A stretch of DNA of 64,000 nucleotides from Siderastrea siderea (Eukaryota; Cnidaria; Anthozoa; Scleractinia; Rhizangiidae): NCBI GenBank assembly GCA_964030785.1, contig OZ034968.1, positions 48,259,230 to 48,323,229 of the forward strand. The letters run 5' to 3'. Position 1 is the first letter of the stretch. Each line of letters starts with the position of its first letter. Shown here piece by piece: positions 34,925 through 47,300 of this stretch. Under the pieces are notes generated by a model. That model ran no database searches. It was not told where the DNA came from and saw only the letters and a list, made by a program, of their open reading frames with translations. Made by a program: the position numbers and the translations under genes.

Positions 34925-35612
34925 GTCCCTCACTAGCTTAGTCGTGGATCAAATATACGCACATTTAAGTAACTTTTACAACCCAATAAAAGTGAACTTT
35001 TCAGGAGAAAAAGGCAAAATATAGTTGAGACAGGAACAGAGATTTATTTTAGCCCAAAAAATATTTTGAGGTAAGGTGCACTTTAATTGGCCAGTTATTG
35101 TCATTTTTAGTTTCGTGACTGAATTAATGATCACCTTCCATGCAAATCCTTATATTTTGCCACTTAAGTGGTCTGCTAGTGAGACTGGGTGCCCTATGCA
35201 ACAACCAAAAGATCTCCTCTGTAGGACGGTTAGTTCACTCTTTTCCCTTTTTTTTTTCTTTTTTACTTTCTTTTTTGTTTTGGTGGGAACACTGTTGGTG
35301 GCAGTGTGATAACATCTGTTTTTATGGCTGTGTCTCTCTAAGGGATGCCTGTAAGAGGCTCTGATCTCAAGGGTAATTTGATAGACATGAGGATGGAGCA
35401 GATCACCTTGAACCACTTCATATCAGACAGTGTCACGGTCCTAACTACACCCACCATCAATTCGTACAACTAACCATTTGAATGAACAGTTAGTAAAGAG
35501 AATTCATATTTTGAGCTCAGGACTTAAAATGCTATTTATTGATGATTGACTTATATTAGAGATGATAAGTGATTAAATTATTGTTCTCTCTCTCTTTTTC
35601 ATGTGAATATAG

Positions 35613-35797
35613 ATTGCCTCTAAGAATGCTCTGATCACACATGCTCATATCCATGGTGTTAATGGTGCCATATTACAAGCCGTGGCAGTATTTAAAGCAC
35701 TTCATCTTGAACCACCAAATCTGGCAGCACATAGTTTTATTGATGAGCTTGTTGAAGTGGCAGAAAAACTTGAAGAAGCAAGCAGTGACAAAACCAG
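35613..35797 (+). CDS. ADPRS: ARH3 (ADP-ribosylserine hydrolase), exon 2 of 3
   Basis: Starts phase 0 after ATATAG and ends AAACCAG|GTAAGA in phase 2. It encodes residues 152-212, including ITHAHIHGVNGAILQAVAVF, the counterpart of the THA..GYNGA.LQA helix of ARH3. Confidence 0.88.
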
Positions 35798-37628
35798 GTA
35801 AGAGTGTGGGCCTGTTAATGTGCTCCACTCTTTCTGCTCCAAAGCAAACTCAGTAATGGAATTTGGGTAAGACAGGGACTACAGTTTGTAGGGTGAAGCG
35901 GCCAGTTTATCTTAAAGAATGGCAGGTTTAAGACTTCTGAAACTGAATTTCAATAGCATGACATTTTACCAGAGTTTTGTTGGGTGAATAAATCCTCCAG
36001 GCAATTGTTGTTGTTTGTGGGATCAATTTTGTGCATCTTAGAAGTGCAGTTGCAAATTGTTCCAGTTCAGTAACTGGTTTCTAAAATTTAAACTTAATTA
36101 GCTATTAAAAAGTAGAATATTGTTACAACATGTATGGCAACTGTACGTATCTGCATACAGTTGGAATTCCTGGCATTGAAGTGGTCACTTCTTTTAGCAA
36201 AAGATGAAGAATAGCATAGGTATCCAATTACAACAACAGTGGTAGATTTGCCCCCAGTACAGTGCTCAGGCTGATTTTATTTTGGCAAGTTATTATTTTT
36301 TGAGGGGTTTCCACGTACCCATTAAAACAATGTACATTTGCATACAACCCTTTATAATTGTTAACCTTCTAACACAACACCTTCACTGATGATACCAGGC
36401 AAGAGACTTGTTTCTTGTATTCTCTTATCATGAGGTTGGGCCACTTGTGTTTTTTCAAAGTTCTGTACACACATTTGATTTACCGACTTGGAACATCATT
36501 TCATCACTTGGTCAATATCTGGGGTAGATTTCTGACTTTTTGCCATCAAGATGGTCTTGTGAAGATGTGCTTATTGAAAGCGTAAAACTTTACCCCTCCT
36601 GTTTGTGATATGGTTGGCCACCCCTGACTTTCTTTCTTTATTTATTTATTTTTTTGCTTTAAAACGTGTGTTTTGTGACATATCTCACATGTGTTGAGAA
36701 CTGTAAAATGAGCTATAGTTTAGGGGTATGTACTGTACACAAGGATTGGGACACTTCTCAACTTTCAAATTTTTACGTTTTAAATTTAAACCCATTTATC
36801 TCAAGGCCATAACCTCCCTCGTTTGTGGTTATATGAGTTATGAAATACACTCATCAATAGCTTTGAAATGGTATAAATATGGAAAAAAGGCGTTTGCCGT
36901 AGGGCTTACAAGGGCTAAGTAACGAACATGGCCTTTTTCATTTCCAAAGTTAACACCTGAAAAATAAATTCCCACCATGAAATGCGTCCCTTGAAACCTT
37001 CTCCAAGCTTCCGAGTTTTTAATAAATGCTTTGGCTGTTTGCTGGAGATTTTATCCTTGAAATAAAAGTTGACGTATGATTTTTTTCAAATTTTGTCTGG
37101 TTGTTCCTTACAAGGCATTAATTCTAAATTTGTTATAAAAACGTCCGTAGCGATGCTCGTAAAAGATTTGTAAAACTCATGAAAGTTGCCACAGAAATCT
37201 ATGCGATATCACCTAACAAGTAGAGTTTTATTTTTTTCGGTTGAGGTTACGTTCCGTGGTAGCAGGAGGAGACACATAAAGTTACAACTGAAAAAACGTA
37301 ATAGGTATAATGTATCGACGTAAAGGGACAATTAAATGTGTTTTATGGGAAATAAAGAAAAGTTGAAACGGTTTTGACAAAGAACCTTTCTCGCTTGCGT
37401 TTTCTCGAGGTAGTGTGTTGTAGTATTTTTGTATCCACAAGTGAAAGGTAAGCAACCTTTTTCCCCAAAAACTACGCGTGATATTATGTGCAGAACAGGA
37501 TGCGCAGTGCAAAACAAGGGAGTCACCTTCAGTAAATATAGTAACCCCTCAACGTTTCCTGTGAAACGTTAATTTCTTTTGTGTAAAAAATGCATTTTCT
37601 CTAATAAAATGATTATTTTCTTTTCTAG
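35798..37628 (+). other. ARH3 intron 2
   Basis: A 1.8 kb GT-AG intron ending TTTTCTTTTCTAG. No gene or recognised element inside. Confidence 0.8.
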
Positions 37629-38037
37629 TGGACTTCCTTCACAGCCAGCAAAAACTTTCTCATATGTTGAGAAAATCAAAGAAATGAAAGAATTGCTGAA
37701 CGAAGGTAACGCGCTGGAAGCCGAAACTGTTGTAGAAACATTTGGCAATGGAATAAGAGCTCAAGAAGCAGTGCCTGCTGCAATATTTTCTTTTCTTTAC
37801 AAAGGAAAAGTATCGTTTGAAGAGTCAGTGATTTATGCCATATCTTTAGGAGGTGATACAGACACAATTGCTAGTATGACAGGAGCCATCAGTGGTGCAT
37901 ACTGGGGAGTTGACAAGATTCCTACATTGTGGAAAAGCAAATGTGAAGCTGTGGATGAAGCAGTCGAGTTTGCAAACAAAATAAGCAAACTGCACCAGCA
38001 GAGAATCGAAACTGACAGCCAAGAAGTGCGTGATTAG
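37629..38037 (+). CDS. ADPRS: ARH3 (ADP-ribosylserine hydrolase), exon 3 of 3
   Basis: Phase 2 start; runs to TAG. It encodes residues 213-348 with FGNGIRAQEAVPAAIF and the second metal-binding motif SLGGDTDTIASMTGAISGAY (Asp289, Asp291, Thr292). A candidate ATTAAA polyadenylation signal lies at about 38,221. Confidence 0.92.
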
Positions 38038-38411
38038 ATTAGGAAATAGATGCTGAAATCCGAGTTAGTGTTGGCTTAGCTGACCTTTCGGCCAAACTAA
38101 CCACTTACGTGAGTTAGCACAGAAATGAGACCGCCACATCATATCAGTCCCCGGTAGGTGTGATAAAGGCAGCACACCTCGCTAAGAATTTGTGTACCTC
38201 ATGACAGGACGTTCCATTTGATTAAAAAAAAACTGTCACACAATATGTAAGAAACATTAATAGTTAATGAGAGAAAGATGCATAAGAAGAATATTGTTTA
38301 AGGAAATTCTCCAGAATCAAGATGTAATTTAACTGTTCGTATGACTGTTAAACAAAGTTTGCCTAACGACTGACAGATTGCAAGCCAATCAGATTGCATG
38401 ACTTGCAATCT

Positions 38412-38531
38412 AGCCTGTTCCAGGCGTTCAGATAGTGGAGCGCGAGCGAAAACTAAAGCGAGCGAAAGAGCGGGAAAAAACGAGGGGAGACTGGGGGAGA
38501 GGACTCTCTATCTGAACGCCTGGAACAGGCT
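38412..38531. mobile_element. 120-bp MITE with 11-bp target duplication
   Basis: Perfect 23-bp inverted termini, AGCCTGTTCCAGGCGTTCAG(ATA) and its complement. The 11-mer ACTTGCAATCT sits directly on both sides. Duplications of 9-11 bp are typical of Mutator-like elements, so that superfamily is possible. It lies 370 bp downstream of the ARH3 stop, so may be within its 3' UTR or just beyond. Confidence 0.85.
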
Positions 38532-38534
38532 ACT

Positions 38535-41325
38535 TGCAATCTGATTGGCTACGCTGGGGAGATCAGCAGACTGCTCCGTGCGGAGCGCTTGCAAATATTG
38601 TCCCTAGGCGGGTTATGCTGAAACGACTTGCAGTCTAAGTGTTGTCAACATGCAATAAGTTAACAGCTTTCAAATTTCACCAACCTCTAAATGAACTCAA
38701 CCGTCAACGAGCCGTAAGAAACTAAGGCCGTCTAAAGGGCGTTGGAGAAGGATTATTGTATTTAGTTATCACTGCTCTTTGATTAACAAAAAAACACAAG
38801 GTTTTTCTATATTTGTAATTTATCCATGCAGTTACGCTGCAAACTGCTTTTCTTTTATCCCCCAAAACGCACCGATTATGTTCGCGAGCTTATCTAGCCA
38901 TTTCAATCTTACAAAACAAAACCAAAAAACAAGCAAAAAAACGTATCCAAGCTGTGGTCTTTAGGTAGAACGTGCTTTGTCAAGTTACGTTACAACATAC
39001 AAGACGAGTTTCCTGTAATCAGGTGAGCGTTTGCTGCAAACAGAGAGCTGAGCGGGCAGTATAATTTTGGTAAATTGTAATGAAAATATACTTCAGCTTG
39101 TCTACTCCACTGAAGCTGCTGGTCGGAATAAAAAAAGTGTGTCAGTATATAACACTTGCGTTCGTTTATCTGCTTTGTTTTGTATTGTTTCTCGCAGGTT
39201 TATTGGCAACAAAACGACAAAACGCTTGTGGGGAATATTTTCACTGGCCCTAATTCCCAGAGACACTGAAGATTCACAGTTATGATTTTAAAACGCGATT
39301 TAATGTCCAGAAAACTCCCGAGAATACAATGTCCTGTTCGCTAAAAAACCCACGCGTTCGAGTCCGGAAACGATTTTATCACATGATTTGAAATTCTAGA
39401 AATTAAGATAGTTCGATCACTTGGCAACGATAATTAAAATAGCTCAATCACTTATTGATGACAAAACAATTTAAAGTCACGATTTCGTGTCACGCTGCAA
39501 GTCACGCAGCCACTAAACGTTCTCCACACGCTTACTGGAAACCCCCGAGTCTGGTAACCTGAAGCAATTCACAAGACACAAAGTGCGTTTGTTGAAACAT
39601 TGAACTTTCGACTTCTCCTTTTTGTTTTTCATAAATAAGTTATGTTTGTTCATGTTATAACTTAATTTGCTTGGATTGAGACAACTTGTTCTACAGTGAT
39701 CAAATTAAAATCTTCGTTGTTTGTTGTGCAGCTGCCAGTTTTCTGGTTTTCACTTCCATTTTCAAAAGTATAGAGATGAAGTTAATTAAAGAAAGTTTGA
39801 AAGAATTTATATTCCTCAAATCATGACCTAAATTTTGCCTGACCTTCGTTGTTAGGAGCCCAGTCCCTTGATGCTCTCAGTCCTTTGAAGCATTAAGCAT
39901 TTTGAGGTCTACGAGTTTATCAGCAACTGAAAATTCTCGTAAAAAGTTGTTTTTGATAATTTCAACTTAATTTCTCTTGAAATCGAAATGATGACGTTAG
40001 TTTGTACAGGTATTGATCTGTCTTCAGCTATTTTAAGTGCACCGATAGACGCACCTTCATTGTAATTTGTTTTCTCGTTTGCTAAGCTCTAAATGCAACT
40101 GAAATGAGCCACCTTACCCGCAGCGATGTTTCAGCTGACCAGTCAGGTCCATAACTAAATCATGTTCTACTCATATTAAGCTATTTACACTTCAACAACA
40201 GTCAAAGACAACTTATTGTTGACTTTTCTTTGCATGAAAAATCACTTCTTCCCAAATCTTGCTTGTCTCAAGAGAAAACGCAGCCATGTCTGTACTATTC
40301 ATCTTTCGCACCTTTGCTATTTGTTGGCTTTTTACTGGATGGCTGTGTGGTCTAATTATGCACGTGGCTCCATCAACAATACATCTGCGATATTCAATTA
40401 CCAATTTCGCTCTTTGGTTCGACCATTAACTATGGTTTGACGAAGACAAATTTGTAAGTCACATTGACTATCTTATCAGTTGAGACCAATCAATACGCTC
40501 TGTCAACACGATTTGGTCGTTTGCTGTGTCTAAACGTCATGTGTATCGAGATAGTTGGAGAGAGAAAGAGAGGTGAGCTTAACTTATTTCAGATTCTATT
40601 TACGGATGGATCTTATCTGGTGAACGCGCATTAGGATTTCAGCAGATCTGAAAGTTGTTAAATATCCCGACCATTTTTTTTCTTTTATTATTTCGATGTA
40701 AGAAAATGAAAGAAACGAAACAAAAGGCAACCGGATGAAGTTAGGTTTTGAAAACATTGTCCAAACGTTTGACAGCTATCAAACTGTAATCCGTCACAAT
40801 TACACCTCTACAAAAGAGAGGTGTTTTTTCGATTTCTAATCTCTCCTTTAATTTAAACAAACTAGACAAACGAATGAAATCCAGTTAGCATTGATACTCG
40901 GTGCGAAAGGATCCGATCGAACGATCGATCACGGCGCCGCTTCTTCACTAAGTGACAAGTTTTCCTTTGTTCCATGTGGAATGTGTCGGCTCGTTTTGAG
41001 TTATCTTTGTTTGGAATATTTGCTCAAGCCCCAAGGCGATCGACTTTTTTTACTGCGTTTCGAAAGCGACAAAGTGTGTCGTGTCAACAGATCGATCGTT
41101 GTTCGTCTAGCGTGTTTAAACTCTGGCTTGAGTGGGCCTATACTGACCGTTTATAGCCGATTGCGCCAATAAATTTGGTAACTAGTATAGCCTGGAGAAA
41201 TTGTGTTATTTTGAACAGGTTTCACCACATAAACGCTTTGTTCGATTCAACGAATTTATGAAAAATGGTAATGTCAAAGCAAACTGATGATAGGAAGGTC
41301 AATAAAACTCAAGAATCGTTTGTCA
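38535..41325. other. Intergenic, no gene seen
   Basis: No exon or recognisable element. The open frames at 40,213-40,440 and 40,891-41,172 show no domain. Confidence 0.45.
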
Positions 41326-41327
41326 AG

Positions 41328-41557
41328 CGGCCTTCACACATCAAACTAATGTTGGTCAACTCGTGTTGGCAAACTCAAATTGGTGTATGTGAACGACACA
41401 GCAACATGTTGGCAAACGGTTGGCGAAAAGTTGGCGAGAATAGAGACGAGTTCTATTTCTCGCCAACAGTTTGCCAACATGTTGTTGTGCCACACACACA
41501 CACCAATTTGAGTTTGCCAACACAAGTTGGCCAACGTTAGTTTGACTTGTGAAGGCC
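41328..41557. mobile_element. 230-bp foldback MITE
   Basis: Long inverted arms run from GGCCTTCACA inward through CAAACTAATGTTGG, TTGGCAAACTCAAATTGGTG and CAACATGTTGGCAAAC, to a short AT-rich loop near 41,445. Nearly the whole element is arm. Target duplication unclear. Non-coding; mirrored peptides in both strands are artefacts. Confidence 0.8.
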
Positions 41558-41747
41558 ACCTCATATTATGTCAAAATTCTCTTTCTGAGAAGATAAAACG
41601 GACGAAATCAGTGCGAGCGTAAATTCAGTGTGGGACGGGGCGAAAAGCCACCTAAGATAGGTAAGGTTTTCACGGGACTGCGGTTTGGTTAATGTTATAT
41701 AGCAGTAACAGTAAACATTGATTAACATCTAGTTTCTCGTAATATAT

Positions 41748-41930
41748 AGATTTAGCCAAGCCTAAAAGCAGAGCCTCCACCCCCCCCCCCCCCTTTTTTT
41801 GTGCTGGCACTTATTAATTTGTGAAAATACTCTCATTCATGTCGTTAAATTAAAAAAAAAGATCGTGTCCTCGCCGAGAGCCGAATCCGGCTCGACGGCG
41901 TTACAAGACGACGTTTAGTCCACTAGGCCA
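41748..41930 (-). repeat. tRNA-like head and tail, SINE-like, copy 2
   Basis: The minus strand has TGGCCTAGTGG (A-box fit) at 41,930-41,920 and GAGCCGGATTCGGCTC at the B-box position (about 41,876-41,892), then a T-run and the same tail as at 22.5 kb. A poly-C/T run interrupts the tail. Confidence 0.5.
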
Positions 41931-42433
41931 TGAGCGTTTATTATTATCTTCAGACGTTAATTTTTACTACTTATTTCTTTCTTCGTGACAAGCTGCCTAT
42001 CAACATGAAAGTACTGGTGTTTTTCCTGGCAAAATGTGTTCGGACCGCCGTAAAACCCATGGCTGTGGACAGAAAAAACCAAAAAGCACTAGCTCTGCTA
42101 TATTTGGCGTCGAAGCCGCTGCGAAAAGCTACGAACTCAAGCGGTGTGCCGACCGAGTTCGCAACAGAACCGACAAGGCAAATTTGAACTTTTCGCCTGA
42201 ACTTTATCGCCTAATTTTTGGGGCCTAAATCGAACTTTTCGCCTTCCACCAAAAAGACAACTGAGTATTCTTTTGAACTTTTTTTTTCCATTAACAAATT
42301 TGTTTTTGACTTTTGTTGTCTTTGCTTGTTTTGCTACAACGCATCCTCGGAGACCCAGGAGCAGCTAGTCGGGACGACGGGATTTTCATGGGCGAAAGTT
42401 TACAACAAGAGCGGGAGAGGCCCTGGGCACTTA

Positions 42434-42847
42434 GGGGCTGTTTACATGGAGGGAGGAAGATCCTAGCACTAGGAAGATCCTAGAAGGCGAAACAAATTTT
42501 CGTTTGGTTTACATGCAAAAATTTCGGTCGGGGTGGTTGCCCTGAACTCAAATAAAACTGTCGGTATTTAGCAGCTGAGCGCCCGGCTGCCGCCATATTT
42601 GTTTTTCTGTCCCTAGTACTAGGATCTTCCGAGCGAAGGCAGTTTACATGGTGCTAGGATCTTCCTAGCGCTAGGATCTTCCTATCTCTCAGCTAGGAAG
42701 ATCCTAGTGCTAGGAAGATCCTAGCGCTAGGGCCAAGTACAATATTTTGCATGTAAACTGAATACAGAAAACATATGGTGCTAGGATGATCCGCCTTCTA
42801 GGATCTTCCTAGCGCTAGGATCTTCCTCCCTCCATGTAAACAGCCCC
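42434..42847. mobile_element. 414-bp Harbinger-like MITE, TTA target duplication
   Basis: Inverted ends GGGGCTGTTTACATGGAGGG / CCCTCCATGTAAACAGCCCC are flanked by TTA on both sides (42,431-42,433 and 42,848-42,850). The opposite arm of the surrounding palindrome retains the uninterrupted site with a single TTA (near 44,003), confirming the boundaries. Subterminal and central AGGATCTTCC / GGAAGATCCT motifs recur at least nine times. A 3-bp TTA duplication is characteristic of PIF/Harbinger elements. Non-autonomous. Confidence 0.88.
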
Positions 42848-43524
42848 TTACTCTTACCGAACGAGTTCCAGAAGCGTTTGAAATCCCGCCTTCTGAATTT
42901 TTCTGGCCAATCAGCGAAGAGGAACAGCCGGGCGACTCTCGGGTCTTCTTACACGAGGTTGTTTTCCTCATCAATCGCCGTAGTAGCGTGGCCCGTTTAA
43001 CGGGAACATTTTTGAGGAGAGCTTCAGAAAAAAAAATTAATTAGTACTAAATAAATAAACGAAGTCGAAGAAATCGCAAACTATAACGTGGTCGGAAGAA
43101 AACAAACACTCAGCGGGATTTTTCACGAAGGACTTATCGAAGGTATCGTAAATTTTTAGAGCTAACGACTTCCCCTTTCTCAAGTGTTGCATGAGGCTAA
43201 TAGCTACTCGAGTAAACGATGTTACTAATTATTTCTCCTTGTTCGTTGAACTACGTCTGAAACTTTCCACGGGAATCTCCGATGCACGGGCCACGCAACT
43301 ATGTCGATCGAGCGTGGGAACCACAGTTAACCAAAGCGTAATATGAGTGTTTGTATGGAGCTGAAATTCGATCGAAAACAATCGGCGGTTTTCCGCTGAA
43401 AATGCATTAAAATGGAAATACAGTTTGAAAAACATTACCTGCTGTGTGTTTGCTGTGTTTTTATTGCTTTTCCGAGCTTCTGGAGGCCGATCTGGGCGAT
43501 TTTCTGCTTAACGGTCGATGCGAC

Positions 43525-43574
43525 GTCATGTCACGTACTAGAGAGAACTAGTTCTCTCTAGTACGTGACATGAC
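43525..43574. repeat. Perfect 50-bp palindrome
   Basis: Every base pairs about the centre between 43,549 and 43,550. The half-site runs GTCATGTCACGTACTAGAGA then GAACT. It sits in the middle of the larger inverted repeat. Confidence 0.95.
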
Positions 43575-44344
43575 ACGCTCGATCAACATAGTTGCGTGGC
43601 CCGTGCATCACAGGTGGAAAGTTTCAGACGAAGATCAACGAAGAAGGAGAAATAATTAGTTGCATTGGAGAAAGGGGAAGTCGCTAGCTCTAAAAATTTT
43701 CGATACCTTCGATAAGTCCGCCGTGAAAAATTCCCTGTGAGTGTTTGTTTTCTTGCGGCCACGTTATAGTTTGCGATTTCCTCGACTTCGTTTATTTATT
43801 TATTTTTTTTTCTGAAGCTCTCCTCAAAAATGTTCCCGTTGAACGGGCCACGCTACTACGGCGATTGATGAGGAAAACAACCTCGTGTAAGAAGACACGA
43901 GAGTCGCCCGGCTGTTCCTCTTCGCCGATTGGCCAGAAAAAATTTTTCTGGTCAATCAGAAGGCGGGATTTCAAACGCTTCTGGAACTCGTTCGGTAAGA
44001 GTAAGTACCTAGGGGCTCTCCCGCTCTTGTTGTAAACTTTCGCCCATGAAAATCCCGTCGTCCCGACTAGTTGCCCCTGGGTCTCCGAGGATGGCTACAA
44101 CGCGGGTCAACATGCGATTTCGCGCCAATAACACAGGATTCAGCACAGGGTTATATCCAGTGTATGCCACTTCATATTGGTGACCCTGTGGTGCGGACGA
44201 ACGGACGGTCGGTCACGTGACTATTACGTCACTACCAAAATTTCTTGGCTTGACAGGTTACCAAACTTCCTTAGCAATGATGCTCCGTTGACGCGCTAGC
44301 GCGCCGGCTCCGCTAACAGTATCTGCAATAAATCTCATTTCTCG

Positions 44345-47300
44345 CCATCCACTGCGTGAGGGGTCGATTTCGACCCCGCAATAAAAAATTCGCAAAAATT
44401 GGCGTTACTTCCGTTTTCCTCCAAATTTGCAGTACAGGAAGTTGATAGATTTAGCCAATCACCCAGCGATTTTGGTCTAAGACACTTAAATGTGTCCTAC
44501 ATGACGAATCTTTTAGAGTCACGCTCTGCGTGTGAGTGAAAATGGCGTCCGCTCCGAAGAGATTTTGAGCAGAATTTATCGATCCAGGAGACATTCCCGG
44601 CACGATTTAGAATTCCTATGAGGAGCCCGAAGGTTTTTCAAGTGATAAAGAGAGTATTTTGGGCCGGCAGCTCGAAAATCAGAGCGAAGAATGAAGGTAA
44701 GCGATCAATAACCATTCCAACAGCTCTAAGGTGCGGGATTGCAGAAAAACGCCGCACACTCATTTGCATCTCATTGAATAACAAAAGAATAACAAAACAG
44801 TACATTTGTTATATGCCTCGTTCATTTAAACTCTGAATTAATTTTCCGCAATCCCGCACCTCACTCTCCAACAGGAGGTTTCGTAATAGTGACGCAGTTG
44901 AAATTATGTTCTTGAAATGCGAAGATATGCTCTTCGGGTCGTCCTCCTGCTTCAGAATTCTTGCCTATTTCATGAAATATGTCAATAAATTCATATTTGA
45001 GAGTGAACAGCGCGATAATTTTGGAGGAAACCTTTTTTTGAGCGATTTTGGTCGAGCGAAGAGGGACGCGTAATTCGATCCCACGCTAAGAGGATTATAT
45101 GGTTGCTATGCAGAAATGCTAACAGGTCAAATCCTAGAATGGTTGAGATAAAAAACCATAACTAATTTCAGTTTTGTTCTTTTTCAGCCAAATTTTCAGG
45201 ACGTTTTGCTGATATGATATGGAACATTGTTCTTTTTAACATCTAAATACAATTATATCATCATTTTGGAAGAATTTACTTTTTTCCTCAAATATATGAA
45301 TAATTTATGCTGTTTTATGTTAAGTAAGATTTTTTTTCAGAAATAGTTTGTGTTTTTATGATGAGATATATTTTTTTCTGAGAAGCCCATTTTATCCCCT
45401 TTCAAATGAGATATTGTAGACCACATTGCTGTAAATACCTGTCGGGATATTAAATAAAACCTGAATCGTGGTCTGAATTTCGCCTTTTCACATTGGCTGA
45501 AATGAGATAAAACACCCAGGCAAACAGGTCATGAGAACTTCGCCCCCTACCCTTCACAGGTTAGACCTCAAAACATGGTGCTCCACAGCATCTAAGGTCT
45601 TCACTATTTGGTTTCCATTATGATTGACATGAGGATGGTTTTGTATCAAACATCATTGAATTTTCTCTGTTGATAGCTACGTACAGCAGTAGTGCCCACG
45701 TCTGGGAAGCCGGGTGGCCGGGTTGACACAAAATGCTGATTCACCGTGCTAAACGTATCAGTTAACTGAAAAAAACTGTCTCAGTGTGATTCTCCTCACC
45801 TTTTTCAAAGAAAGTCAATATATGAAATGTGCTCTCGTTGTTGAGAAATTTGAAAATGTTGAGAGTCTTGAGAATGGATTCCGTATGTCACGACAACACT
45901 TCGAATCACGGAAGGTAGGAGCTGAATAAAACAAGTCGACACAAGTAAAACGAGTCGTAAATTGTCTCCTCTAAGGGAAAAGTTGCGTTTACTTAAGTCA
46001 GCCTTTTTTATTTGGACAAAGACTACTGTAACAAGAACACACACACAAAGAAAGAACCCGAATTAATTAACAGTGTCCAGTTGCGGATAACTGAGTCATA
46101 AGCAAGACATCAATGATTGGGTCAGGACGGGAAAACAGAATTTAGACAAACGTGTTTGAAGAAGTTTGAATGAGAAAGCACCTCCATTTACGTAACGCCT
46201 CTGTGTTATAACAGTTAATTAAATAAAGCATACTATCCTGCAACATGGGAAACGATACACTGTCAAACTCAACACGACCTGTGCAGCTGTCGATCACGTG
46301 ACCTGGCAACATTTGTGTATTTATATTTATTTAATAGTTGCCGGAAATAAGAAAAGAGATCAAAATTAGGAATAAGCGTCTATTTATACCTTTTGCCGGT
46401 ATGCCCGAGAAATGTAGGGAATATTAAATAAGGCCCCCTCCTCTCCAGTTTGTATACTTTGAATTGATGACAAGCTATTCGATTAAACACACCTTGTCCT
46501 GCAAGTCTGAAGAGATTTGAGTTTAGTTAGTAGTTGAGCATCGTAAAACAGGCGGAAATTTGGGTTTATTTTTCCAACTCCTTGGTGATTCAGGAGCCTA
46601 TAAAACATAATCTTTGTGAATTACGGTTTTGAACTGTTAATGTCAACACATCAATTTGAGATGACCTGTCTTGGAGTGTTCCTTTCAGTACTGAGTAATG
46701 TGTCACTCTTTATACAATGGATTACTGTCATTCACGAAAGCCTTTTCTTTTCCTATAACAGGAGTAAATGAACCCCATCTCTCAAAAACCAAATTTATAA
46801 ATCCTTTATCGATAGAGCGATTTCTCCTGAAAAGGTTCTTGCAGAAATTTTCTTTCCTGTGGTATTTTAATTTTCCGTGAATTTTTCAGTATTCGAGAAA
46901 GGGTCAGAGAGCAAGCTTCTAAGTGTTCTTTTCCCGTCAAATAAATTATTCACTGTTTATTTTACTAATGGAAAGCGCGCTGTGTTCTTGTCAAAACAGC
47001 GTAGGAGCAAAGCACGCTATGAGAAAGGGACTGAAAGTCGGCCGATTTGGGCGCGCGGACATTTGAAGCAAAGAGAGGTTAGTTTACGCGAACTTTTATA
47101 GGTGCATATTAATTAACGAGAATTTGGCGAATGGACAAATAAGAAACAAACCTCTTACTTATTCTATGACGTATGCACGCGATTAGGTTTGTGTTGAAAC
47201 TAAGCTATTCGCATGCCAATTTTTAATCCTGACTTTATAGTTAGATAGCCATTATCAGGAACTTGGCTTCAATAATATATCCGGCACAGCTGTATCCATT

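Larger units (their letters stand above)
27440..35612 (+). other. ARH3 intron 1, repeat-rich
   Basis: An 8.2 kb GT-AG intron with a pyrimidine tract (TCTCTCTCTTTTTC) before the acceptor. It holds a TIR element (27,956-28,148), a G tract (about 28,354-28,378), a foldback element (29,773-30,272), a LINE 3' end (32,452-32,616), the inverted 1.1 kb element (32,843-33,905) and a hairpin pair (34,817-34,924). No additional exon is needed: exon 1 and exon 2 join without a gap in ARH3 homology. Confidence 0.8.
42342..44093. mobile_element. 1.75 kb imperfect palindrome (foldback element)
   Basis: The left arm (42,342-43,314, interrupted by a MITE) and right arm (43,573-44,093) are inverted copies of roughly 520-560 bp. 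Shared landmarks are CATCCTCGGAGACCCAGG, GTTTACAACAAGAGCGGGAG, CCGAACGAGTTCCAGAAGCG, TTTTCCTCATCAATCGCCG, GAACATTTTTGAGGAGAGCT and GTGGCCCGTGCAT or equivalents. About 210 bp of unpaired sequence plus a 50-bp perfect palindrome sit in the middle. Frames in the arms (for example 43,745-44,035) are not recognisable proteins. Confidence 0.8.
41745..44340. repeat. Composite repeat, copy 2, interrupted by large palindrome
   Basis: Homologous to 22,535-23,420 at 41,745-42,290 and 44,225-44,330. Between these lies the 1.75 kb inverted repeat of 42,342-44,093, absent from copy 1. Confidence 0.65.

Noticed and set aside
41265..41564. Overlapping open frames on both strands
   Set aside because: Both are translations of the foldback MITE arms, hence the mirrored peptides.
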